DNA of 64,000 bases from Paulinella micropora (Eukaryota > Cercozoa > Imbricatea > Euglyphida > Paulinellidae): the NCBI GenBank assembly GCA_019918135.1, contig WBZZ01002075.1, positions 1 through 64,000 on the forward strand, in the 5' to 3' direction. Made by a program: the position numbers and the translations under genes. Under the pieces are notes generated by a model. The model saw only the letters and a program-made list of their open reading frames with translations, did no database searches and had not been told where the DNA came from. Shown piece after piece: positions 10,218 through 20,934 of this stretch. Numbering within the stretch: the stretch's first letter is position 1; every line of letters begins with the position of its first letter.

Positions 10218-10817
10218 ATGAGCCTCGCGACTGCGAGGAGAGCGCCAGTGTCTATTGCTTGGCTTTCAGGATCCGGCAAGGCAGGTAGATGTGGATTATT
10301 TGCTGATGACGATTTGCCAAAAGGGTTTAAGCTGGGGCTTCTGCAACCAGGAGGTGCTAAAATGCCTTCAGAGGACATCAGTGATAATCCATTTGCTCAG
10401 CACTTTAGGATGCGAACATATAAGGGCATTGAAATAGGAATGCAATCCATTGACTCCATTCATCAAGAAAGCAGAAATGCAATGCATCTTATTAACAGTA
10501 GTCACTTTCCTGGCTGCAGTGAGAGCCCAAACTGCAAAGTGTCGAAGGGTGAGCAAGTCGTGACAATGTCCAAGGGTGTGTCTCGAGGTGAGCAAATTCT
10601 TCTCAACTACTCAACGTTGGAGTCAAATCCAAAAGCCGAGGCTTGCAAGGCACATCCTTCTTGGATGAGAGAGGCAGCAAAGGCAAACAAGAAAATCCCT
10701 GTTTTCTATGTTGAGAATGATAGGAACTATAAATTTTTTTTATCGTTCCTGAATTTCTTGAGCCACTGCCACCAAGGTCACAACCAATGTCTTTGGAAAA
10801 AAAACACGCGCTTCTAG
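10218..10817 (+). CDS. SET-domain protein or N-terminal exon of gene A
   Basis: The frame is open from before 10197; the first ATG is at 10218 (MSLATARRAPVSIAWLSGSG). It begins like a SET domain (KAGRCGLFADDDLPKG, the 'G-hFA-ddlpkG' turn) and carries its C-terminal signature: MHLINSSHFPGCSESPNCKV for the 'NHSC-xPN' cofactor loop, then GVSRGEQILLNYS for 'GEEltfdY'. SET proteins transfer methyl groups from S-adenosylmethionine to lysines, mostly on histones. The usual NH of NHSC is NS here and the PN is part of SPNC, so activity is uncertain. At a T8 run (10734–10741) the frame shifts: the next frame continues IVPEFLEPLPPRSQPMSLEK into gene A. Whether SET and transposase-like parts form one protein is inference. 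Confidence 0.6.
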   Translation: MSLATARRAPVSIAWLSGSGKAGRCGLFADDDLPKGFKLGLLQPGGAKMPSEDISDNPFAQHFRMRTYKGIEIGMQSIDSIHQESRNAMHLINSSHFPGCSESPNCKVSKGEQVVTMSKGVSRGEQILLNYSTLESNPKAEACKAHPSWMREAAKANKKIPVFYVENDRNYKFFLSFLNFLSHCHQGHNQCLWKKNTRF

Positions 10818-12582
10818 CATCTTTCGGGTCGAGGGCTGTAAGAGCGGATCCTCCACGAATTCCCTCAACTTCCTCAAGCATAAATGCAAAACGCAAGCTT
10901 TTGAATGAGTTCGCGGCTGGTCTCTCTTCAGTTAAAGCTCAGAATGACTCAATAAAGCGTGTTCGTGTTTGTGCAGCCACTCCTCAGGTATGCATTCGAA
11001 TGTTTTCTTGTTGCTTAATACTAAATTAAAGTGTGTTGTATGTGGTGATTCATTGCTATTACTATGAAGGATCGAGGTGAGGAAGAAGAAAGTGGTGACG
11101 CCGCTTCGAGCAGTGCAGAAGAGGATGATTCATTCACCCGTTCTCCTGTCAAGGTCAGCTGCCTGCACTTTGTCTAACAAGCATCTATATGCGTTGTTTG
11201 TAAACCGTTTGAAATGCAGTTATCATCTACGAAAGACCCATCACCTACTGGCTCTCCTATCAAGGTTAGCTTCATATAATTTGTCAACCAAACCTTAATA
11301 CTTCTCCATGTTGTTTGTACATCGTTTGCAATGTAGTGTACATCTACGGCATGTTCGTCTAGCATGGTGCTGCCCTTCTCTGAGTCAGCGGAATCGACTG
11401 GCTTCTGGACACCTGGGGCTTTGATTACAGAAGCTAGTAGTAGTAGTAAGCAGCCGAATACCGATGAGATTCGCTCAAGCACACAAGCTCTCTATAAGAC
11501 CTTAGGACTTACTGCTCATGTAGCCATCAGGCCTAAGAAAGCCAATAGGTCATACACGTTCAAGAAGCGCAAGCAAGGCCCTGTCAAGCATGTTCGACCT
11601 CAATGTCTGGAGAAGTGGCTTGGCATGCCATACAATGAGCTTGAGGAGGAGGTGAGGTCAAGCTGTTGTCGAGAATGGCAATGCTATCGTTGGGTCGACC
11701 CACGCGATGTTATAAGGGAACGCACCCAATCTTGTGCACTTTCTTTGAAAGAGTTCAAAAATTCCCTAGCGATAAAGTTGGAGACAATGAAAGATCCGGC
11801 CGGTAACATGCAGTATGTCTACCAAACGGAAAAAGTATGCAGAACTATGTGGCAGCGCATTCATGGAGTCGGTGATAGAGTTATGACAAAAGCTTTAAAG
11901 CTTATGCGCAACCGCACTAAGATAGATGTAAGGGTTGTACAGCCGGAACCACTTACTGAAGATGTCATTCACGTTCTGCTATGCAGAAAGTGGTTACAAA
12001 TGGGGATCGATGTTGAAGAAGACGGAACTTGGAAGCTTCAAGACATTACCGAAACCAGCGAAGTGTACAGCTACATCGTAGCAAACTGGAAGAAAGGATG
12101 TCAAGATGTGCTAGCATCTGCGCCGGCCAACTGCAAGCAAAGGCTGAATGTCAAAGAGCCTCCCGGCCCCACGAAAGTGAATAAAGTCTGGCGCAGAGAC
12201 TTTAAAAATATAGAGCATATCCGAGGTAACAGTAAAGAGCTTGCTCTAAACATCTTTTGCATTAAGCATAAGTTCTTTTGTGTACATTATTATCATTATT
12301 ATTATTATTATTATGGACGCCGTGATAGCCCAGTGGTCAAGTTCTACCATCTGGGCCCTGTCGCCAGTTCGATTCCAGTCGGTGCCACCAGTATTTTCAT
12401 TGAACATACCGGTCTATTTCTGGACCAGTATTTTCATTGAACATACCGGCCCGTCTGGAAGTGTTGGAACTGCCCTTGCGGGGGTGTCATTAGAGCTTAT
12501 CGTCAATTCTTCGTACTCCCCTCACGGGTGAGACGATGGAGGCGCATGTGCAGAAATGCATCAGCCATTGACAGAGAAGCAC

Positions 12583-12672
<90 letters not shown>

Positions 12673-14857
12673 GTTTTTTTTCCTGTGAATAATAGACCAG
12701 GACATCGCCAAGGATGAAATCTGCACCGAGCTGGCAGCGCAATGCAAGCAGCTTATGAAGGAACAAGAGCGGGGGTTCAAAAATGAAGCTGAATTTCAAC
12801 AGTGGAAGGTGAGGAGCCAAACTCATCACAAAATCCATCGGGAAAATCGTTTCCAAACCACTAAGCGGAAGTCTGGAGCACCTCTTGACCTTCGATCGAT
12901 TGTTTGCTCTTTTGACGGGACACCCCCTGTGCTCGTTCCTTCATGTCGACGCAAATCCACTGACTTTAAAGGTAAGTACGTTATTCGTCTTGGCCTTGGG
13001 GTGTTCAGTTGTTACAGAACCAGGAAAAGTTGCATCTACACTCACGGCCCTGGTATTGAAAAAGGTCAGAACAGTACAATCTCTATCCTTTACCACATGC
13101 TACGGAGTCGGCTGTGGAGCACTGACACTATGGCCGCATGGAAGCTCTTCATTGAGTTTGACGGAGGGGGCGAAAATACTGGCTGGGGTATGTATGGCTT
13201 TATCAACTTCATTATCTGGGCGGGATGGTTTTTGCAAGGACAGACTCATCGAAATCTCCCACACCATGGGTTTTCCGGTGATGATCAGAAGTTTCGCACG
13301 ATGAGACGAGGGTTAGGCACTACCTTTTTAACCACAAGCATCGCTCAGGCTTTGTTCAAGCTGCTTCGCGCGTTCACCAAAGACAAAGAACGTATTGTCG
13401 TCTGTATCCTGATCACCAGTTATGACTGGGTGAATTTTTTTTCACCATCATTGCATGAACAAGTACTTGAAGTACTGGAATCGTCCCCTGGCATGGCAAA
13501 TCAACGCTGGAGTACCAGGCGATGGCAACAACGGCCTCCCCACGGCCAAGGTAAAGACTTTCGGAGACGGGCAAGAGCATTGGCACGGGGAAAGGGACCG
13601 ACCAGACGGAGCTCCGATTAAAATGATGACCCGGGCTCCAGGTTTTCACTTTGCTCTCCTGTTAGTTGAAAAATCTAACTTTTATTTTATTTTGTTAAAT
13701 AGCGGAAGGGACGCTGCCCAAAAAACTTCCTCCCGTAAAGTTTGCAGATCCAAAACTTCTGAAGGATGTTTGCAAGCTTGCGTAGAATTATTATGGACAG
13801 GAGGAGAAGGACCAGATAGAACATATGCTAGGTTGTAAATGTTTATTGTTATATTGTCATACATAACTGAAAATGTTTTATAGGCCGCCCAGGCACAGTT
13901 GCAGGCTTGCGCTTTGCAGGAAGCTACGGCGAGGGAGGCGAGCCTGGTTATCCAGGTCATATTTCCTGCACTGACAAAAACGATCAGAAGTGGTCAGTGA
14001 ATGTTAGAGTGCTAGCAGATCTTCCACCGGACCCCTTTGCAGTCCCACCTGACAGGAAGGCAAAGATGATCGGTCTTTCCAAACTGACAGAGGAGGAAAG
14101 GCTAAACTACCCTAGAACTTACTTCCTCAGTGATAGCCAACCGCCAACACATCCTGCTTGGGTTGGAGGTAGAATGCTCTCAGCACAGCAGCGATTAGAA
14201 CAGGATTTAGCGTTTGAGGCAGCTGATGGTAGGTCAATGCCAGCATGGGAAAGGGTTGCATCCTTTCTTGCTGTCGCGTCAGATGAAAAAGCTTTTGGAG
14301 CGATGAGAGTGTTAGTGAAGGAGTTGGTAAGCTATCTTCGAGCACATGGCATAGCCTTTCGAAATACTGATAGAAAGCAGTTCAAACGTGCAGAATTTGT
14401 GAGTGCAGCATGGGGGCACTTTCAAGTATGTGATTGCAGCATTGAACAAAAAGGAAAGGCTGCAGTGGGTGGTAGAGATAGTCTTGCTAGAGGTCAGGGT
14501 CGGGCAAGTGCTCGGGGTCGTGCTCGGGGTCGGGGTCGTGCTCGGGGTCGGGGTCGGGGTCGGGGCAGGGGTAGGGTTAGAGTGCCATCGGACGAAGAAG
14601 AAGAAGAAGAAGAAGAAGAAGAAGAAGAAGAAGAAGAAGAAGAAGAAGAAGAAGAAGAAGAAGACAGTCGGGGTCGGGCCAGAGCTCGGGGTCGGGGTCG
14701 GGGCAAAGGTAGGGGTCGAGTGCAATCGGAAGAAGAAGAAGAAGAAGAAGAAGAAGAAGAAGAAGAAGAAGAAGACGAAGAAGATTGGTTTGCGAAAACA
14801 TCTAGAAAGTATGCAAGGGAGTTGAAGAAACTAGCTCGCCGTGCAGCTGCTCTGTAA
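10742..14857 (+). CDS. Gene A: multi-exon transposase-like protein (DUF7869-like), one stop and one frameshift
   Basis: Exons whose phases agree are 10742–10987, 11070–11153, 11220–11264, 11337–12225, 12696–13641, 13703–13831 and 13884–14857, all GT–AG. Exon 4 holds a zinc-binding-like N-terminus (CLEKWLGMPYNELEEEV, SSCCREWQC, VCRTMWQRIHGVGDRVM). Exon 5 holds the RNase-H-like core: THGPGIEKGQNSTISIL, FIEFDGGGENTGWGMY, then HHGFSGDDQKF, which I align to the 'GHTHxDxDQxF' motif of DUF7869-type putative DDE transposases (family from memory). The C-terminus has Arg-Gly repeats and three poly-Glu runs. Two lesions: a T8 run at 13435–13442 where T7 would restore VNFF–NKYLKYWNRPLAW, and an in-frame TAG at 13783–13785 inside DVCKLA-stop-NYYGQEEKDQIEHM. 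Probably a recently decayed or recoded mobile-element gene. Confidence 0.6.
11070..11336 (+). repeat. Duplicated mini-exon plus intron inside gene A
   Basis: The end of exon 2 with its intron (11131–11219) and exon 3 with its intron (11238–11336) are similar: each coding part ends TCTCCT(G/A)TCAAG followed by GT(C/T)AGCT, and each intron ends GTTTGTA…CGTTTG(A/C)AATG(C/T)AG. The coded peptides are FTRSPVK and SPTGSPIK. This is a tandem duplication of an exon–intron unit that preserves the reading frame. Confidence 0.5.
12315..12671 (+). mobile_element. tRNA-derived SINE inside an intron of gene A, with (ATT)n tail
   Basis: Head: GGACGCCGTGATAGCCCAGT … GGTCAAG (box A-like) and AGTTCGATTCCAGTCGG (box B-like), then two 35-bp repeats (CCAGTATTTTCATTGAACA core), a unique body with CTTGCGGGGGTGTCATTAGA, and the end CATTGACAGAGAAGCACT at 12583, followed by about 29 ATT units to 12671. 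It sits wholly within the intron 12226–12695, leaving gene A's splice sites intact. It is the only SINE copy outside the 48–62.5 kb field. Confidence 0.85.
14485..14790 (+). repeat. Coding GGTCGG and GAA repeats at the gene A C-terminus
   Basis: GGTCGGGGTCGTGCTC-type units (Arg-Gly-rich) alternate with GAA runs at about 14592–14662 and 14730–14785 (poly-Glu). They are in frame with gene A. Confidence 0.7.
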
Positions 14858-15121
14858 GTGACTGTAGCTCATTTCAATCTACCACCCCCCCCCCCGGCGA
14901 GCTCCACCAGCCGGATACTAAATTCAAGTCGAAAGTGATTAATAATTTGTCGAATATTATTTAATATTCAGCTTGTAATAATGCAATTAAGCAGATTTAG
15001 TAATCAAATTCATTATTGAAACGGATGAGAAAAACCAATATTAAGATTTAATAAATGACTAAGTATCCTTTCTCACATATGTAGGAGGCTTCATATTGAT
15101 ATCACAAAGTCAAACTAGGAA

Positions 15122-15285
15122 GCTTTAAAACAACTGGCAAATCATTTTAATACGTTATTCAGCTTATTCAATATTATTTTTACTAAATAAAACACATTTT
15201 CAATGTCTGAATCAAAAAGTGCAAAATCACCTGTAGGACAATTTCGGAAAAATTGATACCCCACATTTGGCCGAATCACTTGTTC
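15122..15285 (-). repeat. Copy 2 of the ~160-bp inverted repeat
   Basis: Reverse complement of 4604–4763 with only a few differences. Outside it the two loci are unrelated, which points to a mobile-element end or a captured 3' segment. Confidence 0.7.
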
Positions 15286-15602
15286 TACCACCAAGAGCTT
15301 TTGTGTTTTGCTGACGAGCGTTAGGAAGTTTAACATAGCTTGAAGCTGTGCCCCGTCAATCTTGTCAGGTCTGGCCCCAGCCGAAAGATAGCCACATAAC
15401 ACGTTCACTTTACGGCCCGGAGATTTAGTAGCTCCTGCTGTTGTTGTGCCCATTCATAATTGCACGGGTCTTTGCGGCCGTCAGGTGTATCTAGGCAGCA
15501 CCCGCACCAGTCTCTTTCTTCTAGTTCGTTTTCTTGTATTATTTTGCCCATGTGCACTTGCGACAACCTCTGTTTCTTTGCGGGGGATGCTGCGCCTGCC
15601 AT
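15286..15602 (-). CDS. Hypothetical reverse-strand ORFs, probably one broken gene
   Basis: From 15602 one frame reads MAGAASPAKKQRLSQVHMGK, then DWCGCCLDTPDGRKDPCNYE with a Cys cluster, and ends at 15405. An overlapping frame takes over (VNVLCGYLSAGARPDKIDGA, QLQAMLNFLTLVSKTQKLLV) and runs into the inverted repeat. The composition of both is protein-like and together they suggest one frameshifted gene. No family recognised. Confidence 0.3.
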
Positions 15603-16300
15603 TGTTCCTGGCTTTCTTTTTCAACTTTTTGTTTGCCTGTAAAGATTTCACCGTTTCTTTTAAATCCCGTGCTTTGTTTTTCCTGCAAGCAAAGCTGGAA
15701 TGGGTCGAAGAAGGCGGGGGGAGGGGGACTTTTCTTTTTAACCACTCCTCTCTGCCCTCCCCTCTTCTAAACCATCGCTTACCCCTGACCTTCTCCCTTT
15801 CTGTCGATCTCGGGTTGTCTATTGAAAAAAAATGGTGAGAAAGAAATGTCTAATTCAGGGATCCGGTGCAGACTGGCAGCCACAACGATTTCCTGAACTT
15901 AGTAGGCCGGAGCTGCACAGACAGTTTCTTGCCGCAGCTCTGCCCCCGAATGCGCGGCACAGCTCACGGCGTGCTCGCTGTGCCGCCGGGCCATCGAACG
16001 ATACGTAGAACCTGTCTAAGACGACCCCAATTTTTTTTTCTGACAATTAAAAAGAGTCCGTAGCAATTTTGTTTATGAGAATTTTTTTGTTGTTGTTTTT
16101 TTTGCTTCCGTTTGGAGTACACCAAAAATCAAGCGGACCAAATTTTTAGCGTTGTCCATGCAAACTGTGTCCTCGCGTCCCCCCTAAATAGAGCGCAGTA
16201 CGTGCATCCAGATCCTAAATGTCACAGGAAAAAAGAAAAAGATGCGCTGGTGATCTCACTCTCTCTCTCTGTCTTTTTTTGCAAATTAACAGAAAAAATC
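15603..16300. other. No gene recognised
   Basis: T-rich and mixed sequence with only short ORFs of unconvincing composition; nothing named. Confidence 0.3.
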
Positions 16301-16306
16301 ACTTGC

Positions 16307-16777
16307 TTAAAAAAACATGTTTACCGGATCGTGCAACGGGGGTTGCGACAGCGGCGGTTGAGATTGGGACGGAGGCGGCTGTGATTGGGGCGAGGCATCT
16401 GAGCCTTCCCTCGCGTTACTACTGGGGGCGATGGAGCGAGCGAGATCAACGTTTGCGTTTTCCTGGTGATATTGATTGTACAACCTTTCGGCCTCTTGTT
16501 TTGCCTCACTGTCAGTCAGAAAAGACACGAGTGATTGATGTGCTATATTCTGTAGCTTTTCTTTATCTTCTGCTTGCATGCACTTCCCGTCGAAACCCCG
16601 CGCCCAAGCATGCCAAAGTGTTAATTGATCGTCCGAAGTGTCGCAGCGACGTTTTTTTTGTTTTGGAGGCTTGCTGCTCCGCACAGGAGGGGTCGTCTGG
16701 GTAGCTCCACGGCGCCGCGATTGACTACGACCCACTGTAAAGAGATTCGTATATCGTTTTGAGTATCTGCGCATCAT
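16307..16777 (-). CDS. Hypothetical protein, Gln/Pro/Ser-rich C-terminus
   Basis: 156 codons from ATG at 16777. It has a basic N-terminus (MMRRYSKRYTNLF, QSRRRGATQTTP, KPPKQKKRRCDTS), a helical centre (DKEKLQNIAHQSLVSFLTDS, EAKQEAERLYNQYHQENANV) and a tail of SQPP repeats. Upstream on the same strand, 17060–16820 also looks coding (KVTHLEGMGEQFKKEWEDLR, NFVKHTKSLAEFKLVQN) with a TAA in between, so this may be the 3' part of a longer, spliced or broken gene. Function unknown. Confidence 0.35.
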   Translation of the reverse strand: MMRRYSKRYTNLFTVGRSQSRRRGATQTTPPVRSSKPPKQKKRRCDTSDDQLTLWHAWARGFDGKCMQAEDKEKLQNIAHQSLVSFLTDSEAKQEAERLYNQYHQENANVDLARSIAPSSNAREGSDASPQSQPPPSQSQPPLSQPPLHDPVNMFF

Positions 16778-17377
16778 TCCTCAACTTGTCGTTTTGGGTC
16801 TAGCAAAAACAAAAGAAAAGAAATGTGTAAGGAAGGTTTCTGTGAAAAGGGCATGTTTTGTACCAATTTGAATTCTGCTAGCGACTTTGTGTGCTTAACA
16901 AAGTTTCGCAGGTCTTCCCATTCCTTTTTGAATTGTTCTCCCATACCTTCTAAATGCGTAACTTTGTCTTTGCAAGCATTTTGCTGTACCCATTTAAAGA
17001 GTTATTGGTCTTCGTCGTCCATACCTAAGGAAGGCACTTTGCGCGTTTTTATCTTGTTTCAAAGAGCAAGAGTGGCTATATATATATATAAAGGTTCCTC
17101 ATGAAGGCAGGCAAAAAAGTGGGGGTGGGGGCAAAACGCAATAAAAGGGAGAGAGAGGGGGGGGAGGGAAAAGATTTAACAAAATGACAAAACTCCTTGG
17201 ATGTTTCTGCTTTTTACGCTGGAATAGTCTTGTTTTTTTTTCTTTGTTGTTGTTGTTGTTGTTGTTGATAACAGTGGGATGCAGGACTGGAAATGGAGGG
17301 GGGGGGAGAGGAGGAGAAAAGTCGATAAAACACTCATGTGCAAAATGAGGATAACTGCGCACACTCGAGTCACAACA

Positions 17378-18072
17378 CAAAGTCATGCAGATCGCACGCA
17401 CACAAAAATCACGCAAATCAGATCACACCAATCAGATCAGATCACACACAAATCATATATATAAACCACGTACACCAAATGACGCAAATCAGATCACGCA
17501 CACACACGAAATCACGCAAATCAGATCACGCACACAACCTAATCACGCAAATCACGATTTTCGATTCATGCACAGACCAGGTTTTTGTTATGGTCGTATA
17601 TGATGTTGTGTGTATGTGTGTGTGTGTGATTTTGTGTGTGTGTGTGTGTGGGATTTTGTGTGTGTGTGTGTGGGATTTTGTGTGTGTAGTGTGATTTTGT
17701 GTGTGTGATTTTGTGTGTGTTTTGGTATGTGTGTGTGTGTGATTCGGTGTGTGTATTTGTATGTGTGTGTACTTGTATGTGTGTGTGCAGGCGTAATCTG
17801 TCCGCGATAGTTTTATGTGTTTGCTTTTGGTGTTTTGCCGCATCAAGCCCAAGGATTCTATGCCGGTAGTCGGTGCCACCGAAGTGCACCCTGCGCAATA
17901 TGATGGGTCTGAGGGTGGGGACCTCTTAAAAAAACCAAAGCTATCCACTTTTCGTGTTGGACATTTTGGTATAAAATCAGTTTTGTGCTATTGGCAATAA
18001 GTGTGTACATTACTGTCGGATTGTTTGTATCATCAAGAGTGTGTGTGTGTGATCTATGAGATTCGTGTGTAA

Positions 18073-18112
<40 letters not shown>

Positions 18113-18345
18113 TAACGTGTGTGTGTGTGGGTGTAACGTGTGTGTGTGTGGTTGTCTGTGTGTGTAACGTTGTGCGTTTGTGTGTGTAACGTTGTGCGTT
18201 TGTGTGTGTGTCTGTGTGTGTAACGTTGAGCGTTTGTGTGTGTGTGTGTCTGTGTGTGTAACGTTGTGCTTTTGTGTGTGTGTCTGTGTGTGTAACCTTG
18301 TGCTTGTGTGTGTGTGTGTGTCTGTGTGTGTCTGTGTCTGTATTC
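17378..18345 (+). repeat. ATCACGCAAATCAG tandem repeat and GT-rich minisatellites
   Basis: 17378–17560: irregular units of AAATCACGCAAATCAGATC. 17605–17795: GTGTGTGTGATTTT units. 18035–18345: GTGTGTAACGTTGTGCG(T/C)TT units, each carrying the palindrome AACGTT. No gene; the Cys-Val and His-Thr ORFs here are artefacts. Confidence 0.9.
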
Positions 18346-18603
18346 TGTGCATGCTCTCTTGGATTGTGTCGTGCCCCCCGAGTTACAACCAAGCTTGTGT
18401 TGCATTAGCTTTTTTTTTTCCCCTCTCCCACACTCTTGTCTCTCTCTCCCTCTCTTTTGTCTCTCTCCTTTCTCTCTCTCTCTCTATATATATATAATAT
18501 ATATACATATATATATTTCCTTTGTCTTTGTCGTGTGACTCCAAAAACAAAAGAAAAAAGTCAGGACATTTGTACATATGTTGTCGAGAATTGTCAAATA
18601 GGT

Positions 18604-19026
18604 ATGAATAAAAGAGCACGCACCGACAAGCCAAAGGAGGCCAAGGCCGCCTCAAGCGCCAAGAAGATCATGTTAGTCAAGCGCGGGAATGAGGCTGTCA
18701 ATGAGGCCTGGTGTCGGCAGGGTAAAGAGTTCCGCGTGCATTACGAGGAAATAGCCGGCTCCGAGGAAAAATGCTTGAAGCTTTGCAAAGAGGTTGCGGA
18801 GTGCAGCGAAGACAAGCTTCGCGAACAGAATCACCTGCTTCTGCAAGCACTGTTGGGTGCAAGCAGAATTGCAGAGTCTCACGAGGCAGCCATGGCGTCA
18901 ATCCAAGAGATCGGCTGCGAGAGTTGCTGCTACTACCCCTGCGAAAACTGCGGAGAACTTAACAATCCCGAAGATGGAGACGAATGTCCATGTGGCTTTG
19001 ACGAAGAAGAAGCCTCGGACATCTAG
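18604..19026 (+). CDS. Small Cys-rich protein with C-terminal zinc-ribbon-like motif
   Basis: Intronless ORF of 140 residues from ATG 18604 to TAG 19024–19026. The N-terminus is basic (MNKRARTDKPKEAKAASSAK), the middle is helical (YEEIAGSEEKCLKLCKEVAE, NHLLLQALLGASRIAESHEA). The C-terminus is CESCCYYPCENCGELNNPED then ECPCGFDEEEASDI: CxxC–CxC spacing like a short zinc ribbon, ending in an acidic tail. The left breakpoint of the 3,456-bp tandem duplication (18935) cuts through this gene, so only its last ~30 codons are duplicated at 22391–22482. Role unknown; adapter or nucleic-acid binding is possible. Confidence 0.55.
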   Translation: MNKRARTDKPKEAKAASSAKKIMLVKRGNEAVNEAWCRQGKEFRVHYEEIAGSEEKCLKLCKEVAECSEDKLREQNHLLLQALLGASRIAESHEAAMASIQEIGCESCCYYPCENCGELNNPEDGDECPCGFDEEEASDI

Positions 19027-19208
19027 GAAACAGACGCCTTTTTCTTTGTCTGCCAAACCAAACAATTGTTTTTTGCAACTTTTCTTTAATTAAAACCCAA
19101 GAAATTTCTTACTTCAACCCAAGAAATTTCTTGCTTCAACCTGCAGCTCTGGCACGCGCGACAAGTGCCCCAGTTTCTCTCCGTCGAATCGTGGGCCGCC
19201 TGTGAGGC

Positions 19209-20495
19209 TCAATCTCTGCAAATGGCTCGCAGATGAACAAGTTCATCGCCAGTAAATTCAGAGAGGTCCAGCGAAAGGTCTTGTAGCGCGCCAAGCCCAG
19301 ACAAAGACTTGAACTCGTCGATCGCACAGCCGAACAGACGCAGCTTTTGCAGGCAACCTCCGAGGCAACACAACTGTTGTAGCCCGACAGAGGTGATGCG
19401 GTGACAGGAGCCCAGATCTAGCTCTCGCAACCGTTTCAGTCGCGCCACAACGGTGAGCCCCGCGTCAGTTATGTCATTGTTGCCCGCAAGATCCAAGACC
19501 CGCAGGTCTTGCAGTTCGGAGAGATGCCGCAGCGCGTCATTGTTAACGTGGCAATTAGGGACGATGAGCTCCTGCAGCTTGATTATGTCCTTGACAAACT
19601 GGAGATCAGGTACATGCAAACAAGCTAAGTTCAGATATTTAAGCCTATGCAGGCGTGAAAGCCGCGTCAGCCCTGCTATGCTAAGGTCGACGCAGGCATA
19701 CAAAGACAAATACTCGAGATTGCGAAGGCCGGACAAGTTCCCCAGGGCGGAATCAGTGAGCCCTTTGCAGCGATTAAGATTTAGATACCGCAGTTGTTTT
19801 AGTATCGCAATCCAGCTCAACTCACTGGGGACGCGGCTATAAGACAAGTCGAGCTGTCACAGCTCGGTCATCTCTTGCAAGACACTGCAGAGATTGGCAC
19901 TCAACGCTTCATCTCGCCTAAAGCTCAAAACCAAGGTGTGCGGCTTTTTGTCTTTTAGGTACGGAATGAGTGCTTTTTCGGTAGCGATATGGCAGTTGCT
20001 CAGCCAGCTCTTGCACGGAATCAACGCGGGTACGTCATCGACATCAGTAAGCGGGGTTATGTCGTAAATGTTGCCCAAGCCCTGCAAGCCGTTGATATTT
20101 GCGGCCTCTTTTAGGTCCTGGTCTGTGACTATGTCAATCAGGATAGTTTGTACGGTAGTCTTATTCCCTTTGATAGTTCGCAGGATCGGGGCGGTCTCGT
20201 TCCCGTCGATAGTCAGGAAAGGGATCTCTTTCCAATCCTTCCATCGAGCCGCGAGGACCTGCGCGCCGTCCGAACGTATTCGTAGCGCAGGGAACGACAT
20301 GGGGCAACCGTTAATTTTCGCGTCCCTGCAGAGAAAGCACCAGACCGCAAAAAACCACGACGGATTATCCGCGACCAGGGTACAGACCAGCTCCCAGACG
20401 TCGGCGGGCAGGCTCAAAAGAGAGGGCCGGCTCAGAAGAGCGGTCTGCACTAGCGGAATGTCGAGCCTGATGCGTTTGAGCGGCCGTGCGGACAT
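19209..20495 (-). CDS. F-box-like / leucine-rich-repeat protein, copy A1, with in-frame TGA
   Basis: From ATG 20495 the product starts MSARPLKRIRLDIPLVQTAL and has an F-box-like segment, LLSLPADVWELVCTLVADNP, followed by WFFAVWCFLCRD. After residue 212 there is a TGA (19857–19859) and the same frame continues as QLDLSYSRVPSELSWIAIL with at least seven leucine-rich repeats (LRYLNLNRCKGLTDSALGNL, LRVLDLAGNNDITDAGLTVV, LRELDLGSCHRITSVGLQQL), the Cys-containing Amn1/F-box-LRR type. F-box LRR proteins recruit substrates to SCF ubiquitin ligases. The stop is followed by CAG (TGA-C) and is shared with copy A2, so it predates the duplication. Readthrough, pseudogene and two separate proteins all remain possible. 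Confidence 0.6.
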
Positions 20496-20830
20496 CGCTT
20501 TGTCTGCAGTTCCCCCTCCCCTCCCCCCCCCTTTTTTTTTTCCTTTTTGTTTTTTTCTTGATGTTTCCTTTCTTTTAATGTCGTTCGATTTAGGACGTGG
20601 CCATTCCTTTTTTCTTCAAGTTGCCACAAAAGTTTTTGGATTGGTTGTGAGGGGTGCGGGGGGGGGGGGTGGGGGAAAGGAAAGCAAAAAGGACATTCCT
20701 TTTCAACGCAGCCGCGGCGCCACAGGTGAAGTACCCCCCCCCCCTCCCACCCAAACCGCTAAGAATAAGGTCCGTGCTGGCATTTCTTTTTGGTGTGTGT
20801 GTGTGTGTTTGCCGGGACCATCAGTTTGGG
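20496..20830. other. Intergenic between LRR genes A1 and B1
   Basis: Poly-pyrimidine, poly-G and GT runs; no ORF of note. The corresponding stretch of copy 2 differs mainly in homopolymer length. Confidence 0.4.
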
Positions 20831-20934
20831 GAGGGAGGGGGTGGTGGGGGGGGAGGGCGGGAAGGAGCGCAAGCAGCTAAGAATGAGCACCCTAAAAACT
20901 TGCAAGGGATTCTTTTTTGCAAGAGCTGCAAGTC

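Noticed and set aside
17526-18405. His-Thr and Cys-Val repeat ORFs
   Set aside because: Translation of GT-rich minisatellites.
20068-20880. 270-codon forward ORF over LRR gene A1
   Set aside because: Shadow of the reverse-strand LRR frame followed by G/T-rich non-coding DNA.
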